The notes beneath the pieces were generated by a model that was not told the DNA's origin, searched no databases, and was given only the letters and a program-made list of their open reading frames with translations. A stretch of DNA of 64,000 bases, from contig CACVBU010000237.1 in assembly GCA_902728285.1 (NCBI GenBank), positions 1,054,001 through 1,118,000 of the forward strand, read 5' to 3'. This document shows, in pieces, positions 35,305 to 46,800 of this stretch. This DNA is from Clytia hemisphaerica (lineage: Eukaryota > Cnidaria > Hydrozoa > Leptothecata > Clytiidae). Numbering within the stretch: the stretch's first letter is position 1; each line of letters opens with the position of its first letter. A program made the translations under genes and the position numbers.

Positions 35305-36574
35305 TATAATGACACGAAATTTTGAATTGGGAATATCTTTCCAATATTTCTCCGAGAAGAGCTGAGATTGACATAAATTAGACGTGAGCCTCATAGCTCC
35401 ACTGTGGTATGAAAATTTTTTGGTGGTACGTGGTGATACAGTGGATTTTTTGAGGTTGAAGTTTAACTTTAAAATTTTCTGGTGTCAATTTCAATATTCA
35501 ATTTGTTATACCATAGAGGTAATGAAAAATAGATGGAGTAACAACTTTTCTGTAATAGCCAGAGAAGTCATAAAACTCTTTAGAAATTTCTTTCAAATCG
35601 GCCTCCTTTGATTACCAATCCTTGATAGCAAAAATCAGTCAAGATATAGATTATAAGAACTAAAATAAAGTTATTCTGTCCAACGAAACCTCGTATTTTT
35701 AGGTAAAATGCGAATTTTTTTCGAGTTAATTTCTTTATAGTTTTAAAAGAAGTTTTTATTTTATCGGGAAACTTTCGAGAGGTAAACTTCTTCAAATTTT
35801 GCGAATTCTTTGTTGTTTGTGGAAGGTTCTTGGCTAAAAATATCTTTAGATCTAAAATAGCAGCTGCTTCAAAATTTTGATAGAATATAGTTGAAAGATT
35901 GGCATTAATAAATATGTAAAAATTTACAAAAATTGCCAAGGATTCCCTGAGCAGCGAACATTTTAAATTCGATGTTCTGTGCTTATTCTTGCAAGGTCTT
36001 CTTATGTTTTATAAACAAAACTGTCATCACACAATGAACAAATTAAAAATGTAGCGTGATTTTATTCAAATTCTCTTCGACTCAAGTATTCCCATGAGCG
36101 AAAGCAAAATTAATGGCTTTTTCCTAAAGCAACAAAGCAACAGTTTGCTATCAACGATACAATACAATAGAATAGTAGGAGTGGTACCTCCATCTATATT
36201 TTTATTACCTCCATGGTTATACAAAGCATGTTTTTGCATCTTTCTCGCAATTTTAAACCGTCATAACGACGACATAAATTAGTAACTAACTAGATGAGTT
36301 TGAATCTCAGAGGAGAACTTAAAGTCTCATTTGGGAATTGGGTAAGTGTATTTTGATGAGAAATGCAATAAGAATGCTATGCAGAATCATTTTACTGGTG
36401 GAAGGAGGGTGAATAATAATGTCATTACTGCGGACAAGGCTTTGAACATGAGAAATCGGTAAAAATCAGTCAGTTGTTTATCCAGTGTCAATAATAATTC
36501 CATGGTCTTATCCTATTGTCTATTATCTGCGCACTTTATTATCATCGGCTTTTATTAAGCCCCATTCATGACAT

Positions 36575-36690
36575 GGATAGATAGCTCAATCGGTTAGAGC
36601 AATCTAAGATTGAGATACGAGAGTTCAAATCCAAGCGTAGTCTTATTCTATTGTCTATATCTGCACACTTCAATATTTCTATCAATCAAA
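36575..36690 (+). mobile_element. tRNA-derived SINE (copy 2)
   Basis: GATAGCTCAATCGGTTAGAGC is an A box, GAGTTCAAATCC a B box 33 bases on, then GTAGTCTTATTCTATTGTCTA and TCTGCACACTTC. The same tail without a head occurs just upstream at 36507-36540 (TATCCTATTGTCTATTATCTG). No proper acceptor stem, so not a functional tRNA. Confidence 0.55.
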
Positions 36691-36866
36691 ATTCTACACC
36701 CCTTCTTTTACTCTTACTCGGCCATGTTTTTGTAAGTAAGAATGTTCATCTGGTGGCTGTCGGCGGAGCCGGGAGTGAGGGAGTCTATCCCCTTTTCTAT
36801 TTGCGCTAGACCTGGGAGATCGAATGCTGAGGTGGAGCGCCACACCTACTCTCAGCTCCCAGTAAC

Positions 36867-37263
36867 TTACCATGTTTTGAGCATTGCGAATACGCATCTT
36901 TCTGGAAAAAATCAGAAAAAACTAAAGATAAAAATTCAAACCAGTTTTTCCGGCCGGAAAAAAATGTTTTTTGAAAATCGGGCTCGGTCACATATTAGGT
37001 ATTGTCATTTTGCATCACTGTGAAAAATTTCATAAAAAAAACAAAGTACAGCTCGAGAAATTAAAGAAATACTGTCTTTCCGGCAAAAATAAGTTGTTCA
37101 TGCGATTTTTAAATAGTTCCGGCTTCAAAAATCAATTTTATTGAAAATTGAAACATGCTTGATGGTGGGCATTGCTATCAATAATGTTTTTGAACGAAAA
37201 AACAACCAATTATAAGGATATCTTTGTGCCAAAATCACACCGGGGTACCCGGAGGTAGGTCCA
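36867..37263. mobile_element. GGACCTACC-ended element, copy D, left part lost
   Basis: Starts abruptly with CCATGTTTTGAGCATTGCGAA, in the middle of the family sequence, and ends with GGAGGTAGGTCCA. Only the interior phrases and right terminus remain. Confidence 0.7.
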
Positions 37264-37336
37264 AAAACTCAAGCCCCTTTGGGAAAATTAGAAAGTCCAT
37301 CTTTTACAATTTACAAAGGAACAAGAGATACTTTTA

Positions 37337-38117
37337 TGGACCTACCTGGTTATGCATTTAACACATATATAATTGATATCTACGTGAGCGTGACCATTAA
37401 ACAATCATTCAGAACACAAATAGTGACGATCTATTAAAATTAGCCGTTTGTTTCTTATAAAAAAAAAACGTTTAAAAACCAAAATTTCATGCTGTTGAAA
37501 TATTCTTTCATATTCAAGACTTCGTGGGCAAAAAAAAAACATCGATCTCATCAAAATATTGAGTAATTTGGCTAAACATTGATGTATGCTTATTAATAAT
37601 GATTCTTATAGATAAAGATGTATTTTTTGAGGCAACAAAATCTTTTTGCAAAAATCTGCTTGAGCCATCTTTTACCTATAATGGTACCCTACTTTGCTGC
37701 AAAAAAATTGAAAAAAATTAATGATCCAATTTTTCACCCGTTTTTTGGCCCAAATTTGCCTAAAAAAATTCTTATCGAAAATTGGGCTCCGTCACATTCG
37801 AGGGTTTATAGTTATGCATGTTTGTGCAAAAAATCAGAAAAAAACTAATGAGCCAATCTCGAGAAAAGCTGGTAACGAACGAACGAACGAACGAACGAAC
37901 GAACGAACGAACGAACAAACGAACGAAGAACGAACGAACGAACGAACGAACGAACGAACGAACGAACGAACGAACGAACGAACGAACGAACGAACGAACG
38001 AACGAACGAACGAACGAACGAACGAACGAACGAACGAACGAACGAACGAACGAACGAACGAACGAACGAACGAACATACAACGGTTAATTTATAGGACCT
38101 CCACCGGGGTAGGCCCA
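37337..38117. mobile_element. GGACCTACC-ended element, copy E, with expanded (AACG)n
   Basis: Left end TGGACCTACCTGG, right end CGGGGTAGGCCCA. Only 74 bp from copy D. It contains the family phrases near 37790-37860 and a 200-bp (AACG)n array exactly where the other copies have 20-40 bp of ACGA. Confidence 0.75.
37876..38076. repeat. (AACG)n microsatellite, about 200 bp
   Basis: Nearly perfect tetranucleotide array with interruptions near 37916-37931. Because 4 is not a multiple of 3 it reads as (NERT)n or (SFVR)n in all frames, giving spurious long open frames. It lies inside element copy E. Confidence 0.98.
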
Positions 38118-38654
38118 AAAACTAAAGCCCATTTGGGAATTAAATTGTCTTTTTTATTCTCTTTTCTCTTGACATATTCATTAAAGCAAAGCAACTTTTT
38201 ATAAGAGCCTTTTAACTCATTATTTATGGTTGATGCTTTCAACTTATTAGAAAATCATTCAGTTTGTGTGTTGAGTTTGTATAAATGCATATGCAAATGC
38301 AAATGCAGCTGTCTGTGTCTTTATTTCATGAACCCCCTCGTAGCTCCATTTGGTCAAGAAAGTTTCTTTTACAAATTACCTCATATGGCAATAGAGAAAA
38401 TATTTTTCATAATAACTTGTCATCTGGCAAAATAGCTCAAAAGTGTTCTTCATTCTAAATCGTCATTTGGCAATAGAGTTAAAAATCAAAAGTGAAAACA
38501 TAACCTTACAATTATGCCATCTTACAAACAAATGACATATTTTTAAGTCATTGGGATAATTGAAAACACTTTTTTTTGGTCGTGGCAAATAGAAAGAGTC
38601 TTTGAATAATAGCCGTGGCACTTAAAGAGTTAATAAGTTTGTTTACAGTTTGTT

Positions 38655-39025
38655 GGTTTTTATAAGAATAGTGTACTTTGGATGAGGGTCAAGTATTCTT
38701 AAGAAAGTGCCAAAATTGAGGGTGGGTGAAATATTCTTAACATATTCTTACTTTTTTAAACTTGACTTTTTTAAAAACATGACAAATTATCAATTTGAGA
38801 GTTTTGGATTTTTTAGTGGACATTTGGGTTAAAATTACATTTCTTCCTCAAAGCTTCTATTTATCTCTAACAAAGGAAGCAGTTTTTCCTGTTAACCGAA
38901 TACAAAATGACTGTATTCTTATCAAACTCTGTGAAATTCACCCTAGATGGTATTCTTAGGGTATTCTTACGATTTGGCCAATTTTCACCATGATATTCTT
39001 ATAGAAGATATTCTTATAAAAAAAA
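38655..39025. mobile_element. Element with TTTTTATAAGAATA ends
   Basis: TTTTTATAAGAATAGTGTA on the left and TATTCTTATAAAAAAAAGCGTGTA on the right enclose AT-rich DNA in which TATTCTTA recurs several times. Related to 22118-22268. Confidence 0.5.
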
Positions 39026-39952
39026 GCGTGTAATTCACAGGAGATGGTTTTGGTAATTTTCATTTTATTTAGCGTAGTTTAGAAGGGGGAGGTTGGTAGT
39101 TGCCACCATTGAGTTTAAAGCCCGAAGGGCTAGAGTACAATCTCTAACCTTTCTCAGGCAAGAAAAAGTCAAGCCTTAAAAAATGCGCCGTATTTTTGAC
39201 GACAGATTGAATCTAGCAATTCCTTTGTTTACGATTAATTTGAAAAAGTCAACTTAATTAGAATAATTTCAATGTTATCAGAATATAAGACAATTCTAGA
39301 ATGTTAAAATAAAGATCTAAATTACTTTCAAATATACATCATAAATTATTAAGAAATTGCCAATATGTACAAGAAAGGAAATTTATAAAAAATTGCAGCT
39401 GTTTCTAAAATGTAATAGAAAATTCAAGCTAAAAGATATAAAAACTTTCAACAGCATTCGCACCCAGTAACCTATTTGTTGGGTAATATCCTGGAATTAG
39501 AAGATTCTTGCTTAATGGGCAATTCCACAAAAATATTTTAGGGGTGTGTTTTATGATACTCGACATTCTTGGGATGTCTGCATATGAAAGAAACCATTTG
39601 ATTAATGCAACAATAAACTCATTTCTATAGATCTATAGTCCAAATTTCGTGAATCAATGGGCTCGAATAGTTTAAAAAGTAAACGCAAAAATGAGGAGAT
39701 ATTAAATCCCACCATTCTGGAGGATTCATTCTTGAAACATCGAAGATTCAAAACTGTCAAATTTTACAATCTAAAACTGACCATAAATTGATATCCTCAA
39801 CACCCCTACACAACTATTTTTGGAAAAGCCCAACGAGCCAATAAACATTTTTTAGGTCCGTGGAAGACATCCACCAATTAGATTACATCACGTGACATCC
39901 AAACTGACCAGTCATCGTCAAACAATTCTAATCATCAAATCAGGAGGGATAA

Positions 39953-40068
39953 ACCAATGAAAATGCACCAAAGTATACAGGCTGGCCAATCAAAACGCAC
40001 CAAAGTATAGAGACTGGCCAATCAAAACGCACCAAAGTATAGAGACTGGCCAATCAAAAGACACCAAT
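39953..40068. repeat. Minisatellite, 34-bp unit, about three copies
   Basis: Unit GCACCAAAGTATAGAGACTG followed by GCCAATCAAAAC. The first unit is slightly diverged. The stop codon of the RH-domain gene (40054-40056) lies within the last partial unit. Confidence 0.85.
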
Positions 40069-43000
40069 GCCAATACTTTCTTTAGAGGTTACAGTCAGCC
40101 TCCTTTCCATTTCATCTTTTTGACTGCTTTGTGTCCGCAAATGAATTCGGACACATTTCGGACAGCGTTTATCTTGACGGCAGACTCGATGAAATGTTGA
40201 TAAACAACCAGGACACTGAGATAGAGGAAAGAAAATCTGAAATTAATCATCAGAAAGTTTGAAAATACCTTCGAATTAGTGTTCTGTGGATTGGTAAAAT
40301 GTCTTTCTTTCGGGAATTTCAAATTCCATTGTTCACAGCGTTAAATATCTATTTGGAATTCTCAAATTTTTTTCTTCATTGGTAATTGGCAAAGTTTTCT
40401 AATATGGATGGAATTCAGAGTGTTTTTTTACCGGAGATGACTTTCACACTGAATCAAAGCCTGAATTCCCAGCTGGCACACAACGTTGTTTCAACGTTTA
40501 TTTAACGTTCACAACGTCCATATAACGCTAGATGAACGTTGTGTGCCAGCTGGGTTATATCCAATGTAGGTATGTGAACCTTTATAAACTAAATCCTTTT
40601 GTCACAAGGGATCGGGTTCTTGTTTCAATTTACTAGATCGACTGGCGTCAAGTATTGATAAACTCGAGTTTTAAATCTTTCCATGAAGGGCTTAGCAAAA
40701 TGGGTTGATGGATGTATTAAGAAAATTTTCCGAAAAAGACAACAGCGATACCTGAACAGCGATGTCGATTTGGAAGGGATAGATGATTTGAGTGTCGTTA
40801 CAATATTCACAGATGAAACCTTTTTGACAACAAAGCTGTAACAAAAGAAAGAAACATTTTCAACAATCAAAATTTATCGAATCACAAAAAATTTCTTCCT
40901 GGCAATCTTGAGATAGTTGCAATTTGAACCAAACATAGGGTTTTTTTTTGTTAACAGTCAATTACGATTGGACTATTTCCCGGCATTCCTTTTATTTGAT
41001 TTTAATCTGTCGTCACATTTGTATAGAATTCACCTGCAAGGGCTTCATTGAGGTTACACCCCGGCCACGATTCGAATGCAATCCCGTCAAAGCTTGGGGT
41101 GTGCTACAAACCCGTTTGAAAGGCTCGGTGCACTTGATAGCAAGATGACGGTTGTACTAGAGAGGATATTGAACTTACAGTGCATTTGTAGATGTGTTTA
41201 GTGAATTGTGCGATCACTTTTTTCAAATGGTGTGATAATTGCCCACTGTGAACTTGTATCAAATCCTGTGTTTGTGGAGAAAATCGAAAAAGAAATTTGT
41301 TTCAGAGCTTTAAGAAATTTTTGCGAATAAAAGTGAGCGCGTATAATCGCAGGTCTATAAGGAGCACGAATCCGTTAGTGGATGTCAGCAGCCTAACAGT
41401 GCTACTCCCAGCTGGCGAACAATATTGTTTCAACGTTCATCTAACATCTAACATGATATGGACGTTGTGAACATTAGATAAGCGTTGAAACAACCTTGTG
41501 TGTCAGCTGGGCTGATGCTTGCCAAATAGCAACTTAAAAAAGTTAGTTAAGAAAGTTTGCCCAAATTTTGGTCGCTTCTGAACATACATCTAGACTAAGT
41601 TTTTTGAGCCTGAAAACTAGATAAAAAGGCTTACCAACAAGGAGTATTGATGGATATCATCACAAAGATATTCTCTTGGCCATAACCTGAAAGATAAACA
41701 TATTGATTTGCCGCCTGGGCTATTAGTAGGGGGGAATTTGTAAACTCGCTCGACTTTTTTTAGTCAAAGCACTTGTTATACATTTTTGGAAAGTTAAGGG
41801 GAAGGGGAATCAAAGTAGTTTAATCGTACCGGGTGTCCCAGAAAAAAGTTCTGCTCTTTGAAGTGAGTTTTTTCGAGTTCTATGAATTTTTAAAAGATCA
41901 ATCCTTTTGCATTGGAAAGAGGAAAGATAAACTTAAATTTTGAGGGGTCATTTATCAAATTTGGTCAACTAGATTAAAAATTATGCTGAAATTAATAAAA
42001 ATTTCACATTTTGAAAAGACTCAAAAACGTTGAAAAGCGACCTATCAAATTTTATAACCTAATTATTACTTTTTCGCAGGAATAAAGAATTTAAAGTGGA
42101 CATGATAACAAAAAATGCTTGAAATAATTCTCTAAAGGACTAAAAATTTTCATTTGGGTCATTTCAAATTATTTTCTATGGAATTCAGCTTCAAGTTTTG
42201 GCTTAAGGACCCCAAAAGTCAAAAGTAGGGCTGATTTTATCAGTGTAGCTATTGAAGTCAAATATCGGTTGGAATTGTCAAGTTTTTCAGATAGATTTCT
42301 TTGTTTCACTTAAAATCTTACTTCGTTTTTCATAAAAAGATACTTCCATTAGGGTTTTTATTGCTTCAACAATGAAAATCATGATCCATGCAATTATGCT
42401 TCTATAACAATTTGATAGGTCGCTTTTAAACGTTTTTGAGCAATTACAAAAAAAAGAATTTTTTATTCATTTTGGCTTAACTTTTGATCCAGTTGACTAA
42501 ATTTGACAAATGACCCCTCAAAATTTAATTTTATCCTTCCTCTTTCCAATGCAAAATGATTGATTGTTTAGAAATTCATAGAACTGGAGAAAATTCATTT
42601 CAAAGAGCGGAACTTTTTTCTGGGACACCCGGTAGAAATTTTAGCGTTTTAGCGAGTTTTTCCTATTTTCGCTAAAATAAATCTCGCTAAAACACGCCGA
42701 ATCGACAGATCGCTAAAATTTATCCACGCGAAGTTTCTGGTTATATTGCCTTGATACATTTTTATCAATAGGAAGGGTTTCAACGCAAAGAAATGCTAGA
42801 AGACGAATTCAGTCAATCATGTAATACGAGTATTCGCTAAAATTTATCCACGCGAAATATTTTGAAATCGTGATTCGCTAAAATAAATCCAAAAAAAATT
42901 AAGATTTTTCTGACCAGCTAATATACGCTAAAATTAGTCTCGCTAAAATTTGTACGATTAAAGTAATAGGTGCCAATTTTTTTTCGGACACTTTGGTGTG

Positions 43001-43807
43001 TTTTTCGGACAAATATGACGGTCTCAGGCAAAAATCATAGGGTCAAAATTTAATGAAAATTTTAGCTTGAGAAAGGAAAGACCTGTTGTATATATTTGGA
43101 AAGCTCTCTAAAAATTAAGATTAGAGATATATTGCGAGTATAGGTGATTTCTGTACCTAACTGGAGATATTGAGCTTCAAAAAGTGGAAAAAATAGCTGC
43201 TTCTGGCTGAAAAACACTAGTTTTAAGGGTCAGTATGATGTTGTTACCTTTTTGACAGCGTATTGCACATGGTATTATATATCACCAAGTAAATCTTATT
43301 TAATGTCAAGTAATTCAAAAATGGTAATTTGGCGAATGACCAAAATGTAATTTTTGGCAGGGATTTAATTTGGCGAACGCTCAATTTTGTAAAATTTGGC
43401 GGGGATTTAATTTGGCCATTAGGTACCCGAGAGTACGTGTAACATAAGATCGTTTATAAAGGCAAAATACAAGATCAGCTTAAGAAAGGCAAAAATAGTT
43501 TTCTGAAATTTCTGGATAAAAAACATGATTTTCCCTTTAATTTTGGCGGGGATTTAATTTAGCGAAAGGGAAATTTCGAAAAAATTTGGCGGGGATTTAA
43601 TTTGGCGAATTGCCGAATTTGGAAATTTTGGCGAGATTTATTCCCGCCAAAATTTATCCACTTAAGGTATCAGGTTGACAACGTATGTGTTATGTTGCAT
43701 CTTAATTTATTGTTTTATCTAGCGTACCTTATGCGGAAATCTTCAGCAATTTCATTTCTGCATGTCTGAATGTATTCCTTGACGTACTGAAGTTGCTGAC
43801 GTAATGT
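40054..43807 (-). CDS. RH domain, second half and C-terminus (five exons)
   Basis: Exons 43807-43728 (TLRQQLQYVKEY...TCRN helix), 41686-41635 (LWPREYL...HQYSLL), 41265-41179 (DLIQVHSGQL...HIYKCT), 40835-40752 (LCCQKGFICEYC then IIYPFQ) and 40215-40054 (CPGC...FHRVC...CPKC, then a tail ending at a TGA). The string C-x2-C, KGFICE-C, I-YPF, C-x2-C, FH-x2-C, CP-x-C is the C-terminal zinc module of Rubicon, PLEKHM and DEF8. It starts exactly where the exon at 57124 stops and overlaps none of it, so these are two halves of one domain rather than two paralogues. The stop codon lies in a copy of a local 34-bp minisatellite. Confidence 0.88.
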
Positions 43808-46800
43808 CTACAAGAAAAAAGTTCAAAATCAGTTCAAAGTTCCCATTCCTTCCAATTCTGTTCAGCTCATAGATGGCCCAGCCAGCTGACCCTAGACCTC
43901 GTTAAAACAATTAAAAGACTGTCTTAACGTCATAGGTTACAGGGCTATCCACGTTAAATATCCGCTTTTAATGAATGAATTAGACCTACCTACTAACAGT
44001 GGGCAGAGTAATCGCCTATACCCTTACGAGAAATTCCGTTTCTTACACTCGTGCAAGAATTAATAAAATTTTCTTTTACATTTTAGATAGTATCTATTTA
44101 AGGCCAAAAATAACTACCTACTCTTGGCCTCTCCCGCTAATTAATTTTTCGAAAAATTTCCAACCGGGGCATTCTTATTCCAACCCCCGTCCGCTTATTA
44201 ATTTTTGGTACTTTAAATGGGATTAATTTTTGCGGGGATTAATTTTCATGGGGATTTCACGGATTTTGCGGATTCGGGCATCATCCGCGAAATTACGTCC
44301 CAATGGAAATTTGGAGGCCTTATCCGCGAAAAATTTCTAAACAAAACTTAACATATATCAAATAAACTACTTTTGAATGTTTACTGGCATCAAAGAAGCG
44401 CCAACAAGGCGTTTTTCAACAACCAGCATGCATGGTTGACAGTGAAAGGGACAAAATCGTGAAAATATTGTCATCCAATAGTTCCATCCGCGAAAATAAG
44501 TCTCTGTAAAACCTTAAAACTTGGCGGATGAGCTCAAGCGCGTAATTTAACTCCCGTGAAAATTAATCCCATTAAAGTATTTCTATCAGCCAGGATATTT
44601 GTTTTTTTTCTTGCCAAAATCTATTTTTTATTTACTAGACACGAGATACGAAATTTTCTAACCCCCCTACTCATTAAGTTTTGAGATTTTTCCCAACCCT
44701 CTCATCTATTAGGTACCCGAGAGTACACCGACCTTTAAAAAGCGATTTGAGCAGGTATCACGGCTTCCTCGATAGAAACGATTATACACTTTCGATAAGC
44801 AAAATCTCGCAAAAACGATTAAAAAAAGATTACTTCATAAATAAGGCAATAATTCACCGTTGCGCAACCTTTAGATTGTTTTGAAGAAAAGCCGAAAAAC
44901 TGAATTTTTGAATGGAAAACTAACTTTCAATAAATTGGTCCCGGTCACATTTCGACCAAGATCAAAACGAACCATAAGATCTGATTAACAGAAGATGTGA
45001 TTAACAGAAGATCTGATTAACAGACGAACCGTTTTTTTGAATTAAAAATCCAAATTTAATGTATTATTTATAAAAAGCGTTTCAAACGGTAATAAAATGA
45101 AAAAAAACTTCCAAGTCCAAGTATAAATTGTTAAAAAATATATTTTAGGAAGATTTTCAAATGCTCTATAAGACTATCACCACGCAAAATGAGACACCTC
45201 ATTCAATACGAAAATTCCCCTTATTCTTTATGAAATACCTATCTTACATTTTAATAATAAAAAATTACTACGTCTTTCAAGCTTTTATGCAAATAATGAT
45301 CGCCCTCAATAAGGATACCGGATTACACGCAAGTGACTCTTACTTCCTTTGGATATTTGATGAATCTGTGAATCCAATGAAATTCTAGGAATCGTTTGTC
45401 AGTAATAGAACTATCGTCAATAATTTCATCGATAAACTCTTTGGATGTCACTTTCCTTGCATCTTCTCGTTTCATAACATCTGAAATGATCAATTTCAAG
45501 TAACCACGCAATGACGGTATTATTTCCAATTTTGATAAGGTGGTAACACTGGAGGAAGAAATTTGTTTTAATGTACCTTCCAAGATCGGCTGAACCTCTT
45601 TGAACCATTCAGAGCTTTCGTTGTAATACATACAATGATCTCTAATAAAGATTCCTGAATATACTTTAAACATTTTTGTAAAAGCGTTGTCTTCCTCCGA
45701 CAAATGCAATCTACCGAGATGGGGTAAAAATAGCTCTGATAATATATTGGAATCAAATTTAATCCAAAAATTAATTTCGAAAAGTGGGGTTTTCCCTTTC
45801 AACATGTTTGATAGTTTGGAAATATCGAAATCAATAGAAAGTTTTAAGAGAGGTTGTTTAAGCAGAGTGTATCTATTCAGCTTTCCAAAGGCACATTCGT
45901 CAAAGGTCCTGAGCAACGATTGAAACTTTAAAGTACGTTCAAAAGTGTCTTGGAATTGCTGAACGGTGGTGCAGTGATGGAGGTCTAATTCGATGGTTCT
46001 CTGAATGAACCAATCCATTCTCAAAAGGTCTCGTATATGCTCGTTTGATAATCGTTCTGTCATGAGCAATGAACTTACGACGCTTAAAAATGGACTTAAT
46101 ACGTTTACGATAGGTTCTGCTGAGAAATTCTGCTGGTCACCGACGTCTGAAAGATTTGCAACTGTTTCTTTAAGGACCGGCAAAATATGCGTGAAAATGT
46201 CACGTCGTTCAAAATGTTTGACATGGTCTAAAAAGTAATTACTTGCACAAATCTTGAATCGACTAAGAAGTTGGCTATCTTCAAGATATGATTGGAGCAG
46301 GCTAACAATCTCAACATAGGGTGTGGTTCCATTTAAATCAGAATTTTGTCCAACAACGTAAAGTTTTGTGGTGCATCGCATTGAAATGTTACATTCGTGG
46401 TGCTCCAGATCTTCCTCCAACATTTCAGCGTTTTCGTAAACCACAACCGGCGATTCGAAGCCCGATACGTAATTTCGAGAGACAACTAGAACATTTCCTT
46501 GACGTAGGAAGTCGCATGGGTTTTCATCATTGTTGAAATCGTTTCTTGAGGAATGGAAGAATTTAACTTGTTCGTTTGGTGGAACAGGGAAATTAACACT
46601 GTCTGAAACAAGAAGAAATCCTTCCTTTGGTTTTGGCAGTAAGCGCTCTTCAAATATGGCTTCGCCGAAAGAGGATACATGCACGGCTGGACTTCCAATA
46701 AGGAAATTCACGGGAGTTTCTGAAACACCATGTGCATATTCGTAGAGTTGTGTTTCAGCTATACTTTTCGTTTTCTTCACAATCTCTTTTGTATTTCTCA

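Noticed and set aside
36600-36650. Functional tRNA gene
   Set aside because: A and B boxes are present, but acceptor and anticodon stems do not pair; a SINE head is the better reading.
37721-38204. Long open frames of (NERT)n and (SFVR)n on both strands
   Set aside because: Direct translation of the (AACG)n microsatellite; every frame stays open because the repeat contains no stop.
40054-43807. A separate second RH-domain gene at 40-44 kb
   Set aside because: These exons contain only the second half of the domain and continue, in phase, the first half at 57-58 kb, so one split gene is simpler.
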